DNA of 64,000 nucleotides from the NCBI RefSeq assembly GCF_035946055.1, contig NZ_CP108364.1:496001-560000 (forward strand). Direction: 5' to 3'. The position numbers and the translations under genes were made by a program. Positions 33,858 to 43,305 of this stretch are shown piece after piece; positions within the stretch are counted from its first letter, which is position 1; the number at the start of each line of letters is the position of its first letter. The notes beneath the pieces were generated by a model. That model saw only the letters and a program-made list of their open reading frames with translations. It was not told the origin of the DNA and did not search any database. Source of the stretch: Streptomyces sp. NBC_01341. GTDB lineage: Bacteria > Actinomycetota > Actinomycetes > Streptomycetales > Streptomycetaceae.

Positions 33858-34021
33858 GACCGTCGAGGCCCCTCGCCCCAACCGCCCTGGCCGTCATGGC
33901 GGTGATCATCACCGGTGCGGCTTGCGACCCGCCCGATCGCCGCTGCGGCTTGGGCGACCCGCCGGCTCGCGCCGAACGCACCCGGGGCGACGAGCCGGAG
34001 GTGGAGGCCACCATCCACTGA
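33854..34021 (+). CDS. Possible second small lipoprotein with CTG start
   Basis: The stop of the preceding lipoprotein is CTGA at 33854-33857. Reading from that CTG gives 55 residues that look like a textbook lipoprotein precursor: a basic start (RPSRP), a hydrophobic core and lipobox (LAPTALAVMAVIITGAAC), then a short polar domain with many charges and a second Cys. The overlap mimics the ATGA/GTGA overlaps common here, so CTG may be a rare start or a mutated one. An internal ATG at 33896 would cut off the basic region. The remaining 34022-34162 holds nothing recognisable. Confidence 0.4.
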   Translation: MRPSRPLAPTALAVMAVIITGAACDPPDRRCGLGDPPARAERTRGDEPEVEATIH

Positions 34022-34162
34022 GTGGCGACCACCCGCCGGCCCACCGCGGGTTCCCGAGCCGTCTGCGGCTCATGCAGACCTTCCGACGGCCCTCGGACGA
34101 CCGGGACCGCCTGTCGGATCACGCGAGGTGGCACGGGAACCCTCGGCCGGTCGATGTCGGGG

Positions 34163-34612
34163 TCAGCGGACCTCGACGGTCCGGCGCTCCTTCAGGGAAG
34201 CGCAGTTGGAGTTCTCCACCGACACGTACACGTTGTCGATGCTGCCGCCCCAGCTCACGCAGTAGCCCTTGCCGTAGACGCGGGCGGGGCCGGCGTACGA
34301 CGTGTAGTTCCCGTTGTCCCCGGCGTACTCGTCGGTGGCGGGGACGTAGATGTACGTGGACATGGCCTTGACCTTGCCGGGGCTCGTCCGGATGGTCGCG
34401 ACGCAGTTCTTGCCGTTCGTGGAGTTGTACGTCAGGTAGACGGTCCCGAGCGAACCGACGGGCACGGAGTTGACGGTCTTGTAGGCACTGCCGCAGACAC
34501 CCTGCGGCGTGACGTTGGGCGCTGCGGAGGCGGTCGCGCTGAACGCGGTCGTGGCCCCCACCACCAGTGCGGTCACCGCTCCGGCAGTCGCGATATTGCG
34601 CCTGATTCCCAT
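34163..34612 (-). CDS. Spore-associated protein SapA-like secreted protein
   Basis: 149 residues from ATG 34612 with AAGGGGGA 6 bases upstream. A classical signal peptide (MGIRRNIATAGAVTALVVGA, ending ATASAAPN) precedes a ~118-residue beta-rich domain with four cysteines likely to form two disulfides (GVCGSAYKTVN, GKNCVATIR, GYCVSWGGS, NSNCAS). This matches Streptomyces spore-associated protein A and relatives, found on the spore surface. Molecular function unknown. Long upstream region suggests its own promoter. Confidence 0.82.
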   Translation of the reverse strand: MGIRRNIATAGAVTALVVGATTAFSATASAAPNVTPQGVCGSAYKTVNSVPVGSLGTVYLTYNSTNGKNCVATIRTSPGKVKAMSTYIYVPATDEYAGDNGNYTSYAGPARVYGKGYCVSWGGSIDNVYVSVENSNCASLKERRTVEVR

Positions 34613-35196
34613 TATTTCCCCCTTGTGTCCCTGAGAGCTGTTTGCTCCTGCCTGATGTGACCCACGACGCGCACAGATGGTTGTGCGGCAATCACTCCGA
34701 GGTGTCGCGCGGTCGCGCCGGGCGGGGTCGTTCGGCGGAGCCGGCGCGGAACGCTTCGGCCGACCAGCAGTCATGTGTGATGCCTGGAGAGTGAGTTGAC
34801 GAAGCCCGGCCCGGACTCCGGGTCGTCGCCGGTGCACCGGCGCCCGTCCTGGCCGACCTCGTGCCCGTACCGACGGCGGTCGTCCCGTTCGGCTCAACTG
34901 CGGTGCGCCGGGTTCGAACAGCGGACTTCACAGCACCATCACATCCGCACCATTGGCTGAATCCGGCACCTCCGCTGTTCCTGGTGATCCGGAAGCGACG
35001 TCACCCGTTCCTCGACGGCGATACGGCGGATCAAGGCAGGCAAATCGATGGGCGAACTCTGTGGAGGGCCCGACACAGGAGCAGCCTCCTGTTCGAGTCG
35101 GTCACACTTTGCGTAAAAGAATGCCTCCGTGACCTTGCCGGTGTGAGTAGCATCAGCGACCACACACCTTGAAGCTCAGCCAACGACGAGGATCAC
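34613..35196. other. Divergent intergenic region
   Basis: 584 bases between the SapA-like gene and the basic coiled-coil gene. No convincing gene on either strand. An AT-richer patch at 35100-35125 (TTTGCGTAAAAGAATG) probably belongs to the promoter of the 35197 gene. A tRNA-arm-like GGTTCGAAC at about 34911 is not part of a tRNA. Confidence 0.4.
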
Positions 35197-35817
35197 ATGG
35201 CCAAAAATTCTCCACCAGCCGGCATCAGCGCGGATTACGCACAGCGAATCTCCGACGATCTGTCGGCGAACCGCAGTGCACAGGAACGAGTACGTGCGGA
35301 CTTGACGGACCTTCAGGAACAACTCGTTCACCTCGAAAGCGGTGAGCAGGTCCTGATCAAGATGCAGGCAGTGCTGGACAGCACGGCGGAGCCGGCCGCT
35401 CCGGCCGCCGACACGCGGGCAACCGCCTCGGTCCCTCCCGCCCGCCGGTCCAAGAGCAAGCCGGCGGCCCGCAAGCGGGCGGGAAAATCCACGTCCGAGC
35501 CGGCGAAGCCGAAGTCCGCCGCCGTGAAGGCCGGGGCACCGAAGACCGCCGGCGAGCCGACATGGCGCGAACTGGTCGGAAAATACCTGTCGAGCCAGCG
35601 GGAACCGAAGTCGTCGGCCGAGGTCGCTGCCGCGCTGACGGAGGAGCAGCCGAAACGAGGCGTACAGGTCGCAGTGGTGCGCAACACTCTGGAACAGGGG
35701 GTCGCACAGGGCCTGTTGGAGCGCCACAAGCAGGGACGCTCGGTCTTCTACGGCCTCGCCTCGCCCGGCGCGTCCACCGATGCCGTTCCCGAGGCAGCCG
35801 AGGCGCACGCGCGATAG
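35197..35817 (+). CDS. Basic coiled-coil / winged-helix putative regulator
   Basis: 206 residues from ATG 35197. Residues 1-65 form a coiled coil (DYAQRISDDLSANRSAQERV, DLTDLQEQLVHLESGEQVLI), 75-120 a Lys/Ala/Pro-rich basic linker like those of nucleoid proteins, and 122-190 a winged-helix-like domain (WRELVGKYLSSQREPKSSAE, RNTLEQGVAQGLLERHKQGR). It resembles a group of Streptomyces regulatory proteins often annotated as hypothetical. I infer DNA binding. Monocistronic. Confidence 0.75.
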   Translation: MAKNSPPAGISADYAQRISDDLSANRSAQERVRADLTDLQEQLVHLESGEQVLIKMQAVLDSTAEPAAPAADTRATASVPPARRSKSKPAARKRAGKSTSEPAKPKSAAVKAGAPKTAGEPTWRELVGKYLSSQREPKSSAEVAAALTEEQPKRGVQVAVVRNTLEQGVAQGLLERHKQGRSVFYGLASPGASTDAVPEAAEAHAR

Positions 35818-36095
35818 CCCTCGAACCCGTCGGCTCGCTCCCTCGGTGGGCGACAGCACGACGACGCAACGACGTCCGGGACGCCCTGTCACCGCGCAGC
35901 TCTGTTCTGAGCGATGGCGGTCAGGGCGTCCGGGACGCGTTACGCACTTCATCACGAGAACGTGCGGCACGCCGACTCACGGACTGAAAGGTGGTCCGCG
36001 TCGCACCCAGGGCGTGGTGGGGAGAGAGAGTCACCCCTTCGGATGAACCACATCCGGCCCGGGAATAGCGGCGGCAGAGCGCTGTTGATCAGACC

Positions 36096-36986
36096 ATGAC
36101 TTCTGAGACGCGCACGGCATTCGGACGGGTCGGCATCTGGAGCGGCGCCCTGCACGGGTCGCGGACCGACGAATCGGGCAGGCGGGCGATCGCGGATGCG
36201 GTGGCCGAACTCGAGGATCTGGGGTACGGCACCCTGTGGATCGGGGGCAGTCCCTCCCCCGACGACGCGGCCGCCCTCGTCTCCGCCACCTCCAAGGTCA
36301 CGGTGGCCACAGGCATCCTGAGCATCTGGGACCACACGGCGGAGGAGGCGGCGGCCGGCATCGAGGCGCTCGACCCGGCAGTGCGACGCCGGTTCGTCCT
36401 CGGCCTGGGCGTCAGCCACGGCCCCATGGTGCCGCAGTACGCGAAGCCGTACAGCGCCATGGTGTCCTACCTCGACGCACTCGACGCGGCAGGCCCGGCT
36501 GTCGACTCCGGGCGGCGGGTTCTGGCAGCGCTCGGCCCGAAGATGCTGAAGCTCGCGGCCGACCGCGCTCTCGGCGCACACCCGTATCTCGTCACTGCCG
36601 AGCACACCGCGGAGGCACGCCAGGCACTGGGGCCCGACGCGTTGCTCGCCCCGGAGTTGTCGGTCGTACTCGACACGGACATCGAGCGAGCCCGTACGAC
36701 CGCGAGGACCATGCTGGCGATGTACCTCCAGCTCCCGAACTACACCGACAACCTGCTGCGCCTGGGCTTCGCGGAGAGCGACTTCGAGGGCGGCGGGAGC
36801 GTCCGTCTGCTCGACGCCCTCTTCGCCCTGGGAGACGCCGGACAGGTGCGGGCCCGTGCGAGGGAGTACTACGACGCGGGTGCGGACCACATCGCGTTCC
36901 AGGTGCTGACCGCCGACGAGGGCGGCTCCGGTCTGCCGATGCGCGAATGGCGCGAACTGGCCTCCGTGTTCGCCGACGAGCTTTAG
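36096..36986 (+). CDS. LLM class F420-dependent oxidoreductase (TIGR03620-like)
   Basis: 296 residues from ATG 36096. The luciferase-like barrel is seen in GRVGIWSGALHG, VAELEDLGYGTLWIGGSPSP, TVATGILSIWDHTAEEAAAG and RFVLGLGVSHGPMVPQYAKP, and ends with AREYYDAGADHIAFQVL. The Gly-rich and SHG segments match the TIGR03620 subgroup of predicted F420-binding enzymes. Substrate unknown. A very strong terminator follows at 37054. Confidence 0.9.
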   Translation: MTSETRTAFGRVGIWSGALHGSRTDESGRRAIADAVAELEDLGYGTLWIGGSPSPDDAAALVSATSKVTVATGILSIWDHTAEEAAAGIEALDPAVRRRFVLGLGVSHGPMVPQYAKPYSAMVSYLDALDAAGPAVDSGRRVLAALGPKMLKLAADRALGAHPYLVTAEHTAEARQALGPDALLAPELSVVLDTDIERARTTARTMLAMYLQLPNYTDNLLRLGFAESDFEGGGSVRLLDALFALGDAGQVRARAREYYDAGADHIAFQVLTADEGGSGLPMREWRELASVFADEL

Positions 36987-37053
36987 AGCCCGCGCCCCGG
37001 AGTCCGGAATCCGCAAGCAGGGAGGTTTCAGTCCCTGTTGCCGATGTGCACAG

Positions 37054-37111
37054 GGCAGAGGCCGAGGTCCCTCCACCGCACGTGGTGGAGGGACCTCGGC
37101 CTCTGCCTTTT
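37054..37111 (+). terminator. Very strong intrinsic terminator with 24-bp perfect stem
   Basis: Left arm 37054-37077 (starting GGCAGAGGCC) pairs perfectly with 37084-37107 around the loop GCACGT, followed by TTTT at 37108-37111. The longest perfect stem-loop with a U tract in the window. 67 bases after the oxidoreductase stop. Confidence 0.9.
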
Positions 37112-37255
37112 CCCTGGCGCTGCTTCATCAAGTCCGGCAGCCGCAGAGCGCCGGCTCACGGAGACGTGGGCGAGACGGGCCGGAGAGCGGCCACCGGTTC
37201 CATCGCCCCGGGCCAGGTTCCCGTCATGGCAGGGATGCGACGCACTGGAGGTGCG

Positions 37256-39010
37256 ATGGACAGCGCGACAGGCTTACTCGCGACAAGCGGCCACAGACCG
37301 GGAAGTGGTGGACGGAGGCTAGCGGACACAGGGTCTCGGCTGCGCTGGTGGGCACGCTGTGCCTCAGCGGTGGCGGCCGCCGTGACCGCAGCCCTGCTGA
37401 CGGCGCCTGCGGCGACCGCCGCGCCCGCCGCCCCGTCGGCACCCTGTCCGCAACTCCCCTGTGAGGGAGCAGATCCCGGCCAGGTGACGGCCTGGCAGTC
37501 GGGCGGCGCGCCCAAGGTCCTGAAGGAGACGACGCTCGCCTCGGGCACCCACATCACCCTGTACACGGGCAAGCCGGCCTGGGACACGAGCCGCACCTAC
37601 GGCTGGGCGGAGGTGCAGTTCGGCGCCGGGGTCACGAAGGGGCGCGTGTGGCTGCGCGCCGAGGAGAACTGGGGCGACGGCATCAACATCACGACGACGC
37701 TGGAGCACCCGCGTTCGTACCGTGACACCACCGGCACCACCGGCATGTTCCCGTACTCGACCTCGATCCCTCAGGGCGCGTACACCAACAGCGCCTGCGT
37801 GACGGACGGCGCCCAGCGCGGCTGTGTCGCCTCCTACGGTGCCGACGTGGTCCCTGCCGGACCGTGCGAGGGATGGTGTTCTGACGCCGACCCGGACGCG
37901 ATCCCGGCGTCCGACTGGTCGTACGTGGACCGCCCGGACTACGACCGGGCCGAGCTGCCGTCGGGCGCGTTCGTGCAGCAGGTGGACGGACGCCTGAAGC
38001 AGGGCAGTTATCTGGGCTGGGCCGAAGGCGGACTGCCGGCGGGTGGAAGGTTCTGGCTGGAGGCGTGGCAGGGCGAGGGCCGTTGGGGGCCGGTGTACAC
38101 CGCGTTCGCACCCGCGGGCGCCTCCCGGACGACGACGGGCTCGACCCGCGCGTACTCCTGGCTGCCGGAACTGCGCGCCTGTGTCAGCGACGGGACGGGC
38201 ACCCTGTGCACGCGGGACGAGGACACCGCGGCCACGGCTCCGGCCGCGGCACCGTGCGCGGAGCTCCCGTGCACGGACATCGACCCGGCGAGCGTCACCG
38301 AGTGGATGCCGAGCTACAAACCCACCGTGGTGGAGGACGCCAACATCTTCCAGGGCGGCCGGCTGAAGATCTACCAGGGCCGCCCGGCCTGGGATCCGCA
38401 CCACATGTACTACTGGGGTGAGGCCGAACTCCCGCCGGGCCGCGACGACGTCTCCGCCACCCTCATGCGGCACCCGTCCGGTGGCGCCGACTCGCGCACC
38501 ACCCGGCCGGAGCCCCTGCCGGGCGCCCGGCTGACCGCCTCGGGCACGACGAGGATGGTCGCACTCGACCCGCTGTCGAAGGACGAGATCGCCGGGCTGG
38601 TCGTGGACGGCAAGGAATGGGCGTTCGCCACCCAGCAGGGCAACAACATCGACAAGTCGTGGACGACGGGCCCGGTCGGCCCGTGCGCACCCGGCCAGAG
38701 GTGCGAAGGCGTCCTCCCTGGCAGCGTCGCCGCGTGGGCGTCGGTGGCGACCGACTGGGCGACGGTGGCGCTGCCCGGCGGCGCCCGGGTCACCCTGGCG
38801 GGCTCGCGGCCACGGTGGTCCGTGTCCGACTACTACGCCTGGGCGCGTACGGACTCCCCCGGTGTCACCGCGTGGCTGGAGGACCGTCAGCCCGGCGGTT
38901 CGTACACGAAGGTGGCCGACGCCGGCACGATGAAGGCGACGGACGGCCGTGCGGTCCGTGCGTGCATCTCGGACGGCGCGACGACGAAGTGCACCACGCC
39001 TCTGGGGTGA
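37256..39010 (+). CDS. Secreted protein of four tandem repeats, unknown function
   Basis: 584 residues from ATG 37256, chosen for the excellent GGAGGT 5 bases upstream over ATGs at 37226 and 37238. A signal peptide (RLRWWARCASAVAAAVTAAL, then ATAAPAAPSA) leads to four repeats of about 130 residues. Each starts with a Cys pair and DP..V..W (CPQLPCEGADPGQVTAWQSG; CEGWCSDADPDAIPASDW; CAELPCTDIDPASVTEW; CAPGQRCEGVLPGSVAAW). Repeats 1, 2 and 4 end with AC(V/I)(T/S)DG....C; repeat 3 lacks this cysteine pair. Trp/Tyr-rich beta structure suggests a binding module. Family not recognised. Confidence 0.85.
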   Translation: MDSATGLLATSGHRPGSGGRRLADTGSRLRWWARCASAVAAAVTAALLTAPAATAAPAAPSAPCPQLPCEGADPGQVTAWQSGGAPKVLKETTLASGTHITLYTGKPAWDTSRTYGWAEVQFGAGVTKGRVWLRAEENWGDGINITTTLEHPRSYRDTTGTTGMFPYSTSIPQGAYTNSACVTDGAQRGCVASYGADVVPAGPCEGWCSDADPDAIPASDWSYVDRPDYDRAELPSGAFVQQVDGRLKQGSYLGWAEGGLPAGGRFWLEAWQGEGRWGPVYTAFAPAGASRTTTGSTRAYSWLPELRACVSDGTGTLCTRDEDTAATAPAAAPCAELPCTDIDPASVTEWMPSYKPTVVEDANIFQGGRLKIYQGRPAWDPHHMYYWGEAELPPGRDDVSATLMRHPSGGADSRTTRPEPLPGARLTASGTTRMVALDPLSKDEIAGLVVDGKEWAFATQQGNNIDKSWTTGPVGPCAPGQRCEGVLPGSVAAWASVATDWATVALPGGARVTLAGSRPRWSVSDYYAWARTDSPGVTAWLEDRQPGGSYTKVADAGTMKATDGRAVRACISDGATTKCTTPLG

Positions 39011-39020
39011 TGCGCCGGGA

Positions 39021-39047
39021 GTGGGCCGGGCGGCGAGCCCGGCCCAC
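39021..39047. terminator. Hairpin terminator between convergent genes
   Basis: GTGGGCCGGGC at 39021-39031 pairs perfectly with 39037-39047 around GGCGA, 10 bases after the secreted-protein stop and 32 bases before the CHAT gene stop. Confidence 0.75.
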
Positions 39048-39078
39048 CTCGGTCCGGCCTCTGGTCCCGGGCCCGTCC

Positions 39079-42000
39079 TCAGACGACGATGCTGGTCACG
39101 GCCGCCCACAGCAGGGGCGAGTGCTCGATCCGGCCTCCGGCCCGCCAGCGGCCGAGCTGCTCACGCTGCCACCGGCCGAGCCGTCCCACGGGATCGCTGT
39201 GCTCATGGGCGGTGTCGACGGCCACGACCACATCGGACAACGGGCGTACGCCGGCGGGCAGGCCGGCCAGCCGGTGGAAGGCGAAGCTGGTCGGCAGCGC
39301 CCATCGGGTGGCGGTGACGAGTTCGGCGCCGTTGTGGATCATCGCTGTCGCCAGGCCGAACGACTCGGCGAACCGGAATTCGCCACCGCTCTCGCAGCCG
39401 ATGAGGGCCACGCGCGGCGGTGCGGGCCAGATCAGCGCGCCGGGCTCTCCGTCGGCACGCAGGGGGAGCGTGCCGAGCAGGAGGTCCTTGGCCGAGAGCG
39501 GCCGGTGCGTACGCACGGGATCGGCCAGGCCCGTAGCACCTGTTCCGCAGCACAGGTGGAGCGCGCCGTCCTCGCTCCGACCGCTCTCGACCGGCGCGCC
39601 GCTCACGTGTCCGACGTACATGAGGCGCCGCGCCCCCTCGCGGAGTGCGCCGCTGAGCCAGTTCCGGTCCTGATCGGTCCGGCGGAAGGCCTGCGCCGGA
39701 TCGCTGACGCGCGGCACGGTGGCACCGGCGCCGAGACGGTCCCTGACCAGCGACAGCAGTCGGGGATCCTCGCCCGGCGGCCCCAGGACGGATCCGAGCG
39801 GGGAGTCGGCGCGGAACCCCGGCACCCGGGGGTCCAGGACCAGCACCACGGCGTCCGCGTCCGCCGCCGGACGCGCCGCGCGGCGGTGGCGTCGCAGGGA
39901 GGCGGGCGCGATGGTCACCACGTCTGCCAGATCGATGAGCCGTTCGTCCTCGTCGCCGACGGCGAGCAGCTCCCAGGGGACCTGGGCGACGCGGGGCGAC
40001 GGCTGGATCCGTACGAGCGGGCGGCCCGCGCGCGCCGACACGTGCCGTATCTGCGCCGTCAGCCCCTCCGGCCAGAGCGCTCCCGCGAGGTGGCGTGCGA
40101 GACGGCGTTCGGCGGTCCGGTCGGCCATCGCCCCGGAGACGAGGGCCTGCTTCATGCCGTCCGCTCCCCGGGCAGGGAGCGCCCTGCCGAGCGAGCGGAC
40201 CGCCTGGTCGACCTCCTCGGCCGGTGCGTGTCCGGTGCCGAATCCCCGGGCGCCACGAGTCCATGTCCAGGTCATGAACAGGTCTCCGGCATCGGCGAGG
40301 CGGACCTGCACCTCCGGCGGGCCCGTCAGATCGTCAGTGGCACGGAAGGGCACTTCGTGGTCGTCCACGATCCGCCGCCGGTAGCGGAACTCGGCCGCTG
40401 CGATGTACTCCTGGAGCGCTGCCCGACCCGATTCTGCGGACATCCGCACCTTCGGCGGCGGTGCGACGCGCAGGCCGGCGGTGGCGGCAGCCTCCGCAGC
40501 CACACCGCCGAGCGCGGCCGCGCCATCGGCGTACCTCTTCATCGCCGCACTAGGAAACACCGGCGCGGAGGCTTCGGCGTCGGGGGAGACGGGTGCGGTC
40601 CCCGGGGGATCTACTGGCTCCCGAGGGCCCGGGGGCGACGGCGCGGGGTCCACCGCCAGGGCGGCGCCCGCGCATCGGTGTTCCACCAGCTCGAAGATCA
40701 GCCCCTGGTCCTGGCGGCGTACGGCGAGACGGAAGGCGAGTCGCATGGCTTCGTCGGCAAGCTGTCGCCACTGGCTGCGAGCGTGGGCGGTGACGAAGTC
40801 GTGGCGCGCCGCCTCCAGGGCGAGGGCCGCGGGGAGGGCGAGGGAGAGTGCCGTGTCGACGGACGCCCTCTCGTGGTCGCCGTGGTCCGTCCTGCTGAGG
40901 TTGTCCTCGAGGGTCGTGGCGAGCATGAGGTCGACCTGAGCACACCGCTCGTGCACCTCCCGCTCCTGGTACACGTCGCGGGCTTCCTGGGCCAGCCGCT
41001 TCATCTCGGTGATGTCGCCCCGGTCGTAGGCGTGCTGGGCGGCGAGAAGTCTGGTGTCGGCCGCTGCGACGGCCGCCCCGATCCGTTCGAACCGGGCCAG
41101 GCTCGCGTTCGTCAGGTCGAGGGCACCGACACGGTCACCGCGTCGGCCTGCGAGGTGGGCGCGCGCCTGCTCGCAGGTCGCCAGATCACCGAAGCGTCGC
41201 TGCCGTTCGAAGAACGCGGACGCCTCGGCGTACAGTTCCTCCGCGCGCCGGTGGTCACCCCGTCGCATCGCGACGTACGCCCGGTGCGCGAGCAGCGCTT
41301 GTTGCTCTCCGGCGTCCCCCATCGCCCGAAGGCCTTCCTCCGCGCGGGCGAGGTGGTCCTCGGCCTGGTCGAACCGGCCGGTCGAGGCGCAGATCACCCC
41401 GAGGGCGGTCAGCAGCCTGGGCCCGGCCTCCGCTGCGGTCCCGGGCAGGTTGGACAGCAATGCGGCGGCCTGCTCCTCCGCGGCGCCCCACTCGCCACGT
41501 TCGACCAGCAGGTGCACCCGGTTGAGTCCGAGTTCCGCGCCCCGCAGGCCCTCGGGGTCGTCGAACTCGGGGAAGCCGAGTGCAGCCTCGTCCAGGTCGG
41601 CCAGTGCCTCGTCCAACTGCCCGGTCCTGCGGTGGAGATCGGCCCGTGCCAGCAGGGTCTTCAGCCGGACCTCCAGCCACAGCTGCCGGCCACGCGGCCC
41701 CATGGGCACCGATGCGACGGAGTCCAGCAGTGCGCGGGACTGCTCGACGGCTTCCCGGGCACCGCCCAGGTCCGTGGCGGTCAGCCGGACGCTCGCGAGG
41801 TCGGACAGGAGATGCGCCCGGAGGAAGCGCACGTCGGGCGCATCCTCGAAGGACTCGGCCAGGCTCAGCAGGTCCTCGCGCACGGTGCACGCGGCCGTGA
41901 GGTCAGCGGCCAGCTGATGCTGCTCGGCCAGCGCGAATCCGCTGTCGAAGGGCTCCCCGTAGAGACTCATGACCGCTTCGCTCCCGTCGTCCTCCGGCAT
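39079..42000 (-). CDS. TPR-CHAT caspase-like protease
   Basis: 973 residues from ATG 42000, 3 bases after the stop of the upstream gene; a second ATG 30 bases on is possible. The N-terminal ~400 residues are tetratricopeptide-like helix pairs (DLHRRTGQLDEALADLDEAA, GRFDQAEDHLARAEEGLRAM). The C-terminal ~300 residues are a CHAT domain (caspase/separase relative) with the catalytic dyad intact: His798 (LMYVGHVSG) and Cys869 (VALIGCESGG). CHAT proteases are found in bacterial conflict and programmed-death systems, for example partnered with gasdermins or type III CRISPR. It is the last gene of a three-gene operon with two unrecognised proteins. Substrate unknown. Confidence 0.9.
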   Translation of the reverse strand: MPEDDGSEAVMSLYGEPFDSGFALAEQHQLAADLTAACTVREDLLSLAESFEDAPDVRFLRAHLLSDLASVRLTATDLGGAREAVEQSRALLDSVASVPMGPRGRQLWLEVRLKTLLARADLHRRTGQLDEALADLDEAALGFPEFDDPEGLRGAELGLNRVHLLVERGEWGAAEEQAAALLSNLPGTAAEAGPRLLTALGVICASTGRFDQAEDHLARAEEGLRAMGDAGEQQALLAHRAYVAMRRGDHRRAEELYAEASAFFERQRRFGDLATCEQARAHLAGRRGDRVGALDLTNASLARFERIGAAVAAADTRLLAAQHAYDRGDITEMKRLAQEARDVYQEREVHERCAQVDLMLATTLEDNLSRTDHGDHERASVDTALSLALPAALALEAARHDFVTAHARSQWRQLADEAMRLAFRLAVRRQDQGLIFELVEHRCAGAALAVDPAPSPPGPREPVDPPGTAPVSPDAEASAPVFPSAAMKRYADGAAALGGVAAEAAATAGLRVAPPPKVRMSAESGRAALQEYIAAAEFRYRRRIVDDHEVPFRATDDLTGPPEVQVRLADAGDLFMTWTWTRGARGFGTGHAPAEEVDQAVRSLGRALPARGADGMKQALVSGAMADRTAERRLARHLAGALWPEGLTAQIRHVSARAGRPLVRIQPSPRVAQVPWELLAVGDEDERLIDLADVVTIAPASLRRHRRAARPAADADAVVLVLDPRVPGFRADSPLGSVLGPPGEDPRLLSLVRDRLGAGATVPRVSDPAQAFRRTDQDRNWLSGALREGARRLMYVGHVSGAPVESGRSEDGALHLCCGTGATGLADPVRTHRPLSAKDLLLGTLPLRADGEPGALIWPAPPRVALIGCESGGEFRFAESFGLATAMIHNGAELVTATRWALPTSFAFHRLAGLPAGVRPLSDVVVAVDTAHEHSDPVGRLGRWQREQLGRWRAGGRIEHSPLLWAAVTSIVV

Positions 42001-42003
42001 CCG

Positions 42004-43305
42004 TCAGTAGTCCTCACCGGCCGCCGTCGCAGCGGCGGTCTCGGCGAGAAACGGCTCCGGAACGCCTCGGCGCTCCGAGTCGTACGGCCTGGCTGCGGCC
42101 AGCCGCCGCCGGGCCAGGGCGCGGATCGCGTCGCGCCCTGCGCGGACCGCCCCCTCGCCGGCGCCCCCGGCGTCCGGATCGAACCCGGGCAGCAGAACGC
42201 CGACATCGAGGGACGCGGCCACCGCCTCGGACGGCAGTTCCAGGTCCGCCGTGCCGGTCCACACGTCGTCCCGTCTGGCCAGGGGCATGCGGTCCGGGCG
42301 GCCTCCGTCCACACAGAACTCCGCCATGAGGGGGGTGCCCGAGCCAGGTGCCGCGACGTGTGCGACCACCTCGACCTCGATCTGCCGGCGCGCGCCGAGG
42401 GCGCGGGTCGTCCAGGACACCGCGTCCTCGGCCGAGTCGACGAAACCGGGCGGGTAGCGGCGCCAGTCGTTCGTTCCCGAGCCCCGGGTGATGACCCGGC
42501 CTCCCCCGGTACGGTGCTCACCCGCCGCGAGGGCGTAAGCGTCCTTCCGCGCGAAGAGTGGGCCCGGATCCGCGGGCGCGGCGGCCGGGCCGGGGAGGTC
42601 CAGAGCGGAGCGGAGACCTCGCAGGTCCGGACCCACCAGTCCGGCGCGGTCCGCCACGTCGTCGATCAGGCGCAGGACGTCCTCGAGACGCTCGGCGGTG
42701 CCGGTCTGCCTCGATTCCGCGCGCCACCAGCGGATCAGCAGGTCGAGTGCGGCACGGTGTTCCCCGACGAGGTCGGCGGCGCAGTCGTCCGGCTGGTCGT
42801 CGCGGTCGTCGAAGAGCTGCTGGCACACGTGCGTGAGCGCGGCCAGTTCCAGGCCCAGCACGTCCGGATCGAGCACGGGTATCCCGTCCGTGTACGAAGC
42901 GGGCCACCATCGGGCCGCCCAGTGCCCGAGAGCGAGCCTGGCGGCGCTGTCAGCGAGGGGGGTCGCGTCGGCTCCCACCAGGATGCGATCCGGCCCGTCC
43001 CCGGCCATGGTGTCGTGGACGGCGGCGGCCACGCGCTCTCCGTAGAACGCCCACAGCCACTGCTGGGCCCGTCGCGCGTCGTGGACGTGGGCCGCCGGCG
43101 GACGGGGCACAGCGAGGACGGGCCACTCCAGTACGGCGCCGGCGACATCGAGCACGGCCCGCGTGAAGTCGAGGCCGCCCTCGACCTCGTCGGCGTGGGC
43201 ATGAACGGGGCCGCCGCTGCCCGTGGGCGGCGCGGCGGTGGTGATGCGTATCGTGCCGTCCTCGTCCCGCTCCACGCGGACGTCGGAATGCGCGGCCACC
43301 CTCAC
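42004..43305 (-). CDS. Unrecognised soluble protein, middle gene of the CHAT operon
   Basis: 433 residues from a GTG at 43305 overlapping the upstream stop (GTGA). No membrane helix or signal peptide. The N-terminal half is helical, with a Trp-rich stretch (ARRAQQWLWAFYGERVAAAV and LALGHWAARWWPASYTDG) and an acidic segment (VCQQLFDDRDDQPDDCAADL). The C-terminal half has beta-like segments (RQIEVEVVAHVAAPGSGTPL, DDVWTGTADLELPSEAVAAS). I do not recognise the family. Coupled translation with both neighbours indicates it works with the CHAT protease, perhaps as a regulator or substrate (inference). Confidence 0.85.
   Translation of the reverse strand: MRVAAHSDVRVERDEDGTIRITTAAPPTGSGGPVHAHADEVEGGLDFTRAVLDVAGAVLEWPVLAVPRPPAAHVHDARRAQQWLWAFYGERVAAAVHDTMAGDGPDRILVGADATPLADSAARLALGHWAARWWPASYTDGIPVLDPDVLGLELAALTHVCQQLFDDRDDQPDDCAADLVGEHRAALDLLIRWWRAESRQTGTAERLEDVLRLIDDVADRAGLVGPDLRGLRSALDLPGPAAAPADPGPLFARKDAYALAAGEHRTGGGRVITRGSGTNDWRRYPPGFVDSAEDAVSWTTRALGARRQIEVEVVAHVAAPGSGTPLMAEFCVDGGRPDRMPLARRDDVWTGTADLELPSEAVAASLDVGVLLPGFDPDAGGAGEGAVRAGRDAIRALARRRLAAARPYDSERRGVPEPFLAETAAATAAGEDY

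Noticed and set aside
34905..34945. tRNA-like T-arm motif (GGTTCGAAC) followed by CACCA-like bases
   Set aside because: No acceptor, D or anticodon stem can be formed with the upstream bases.
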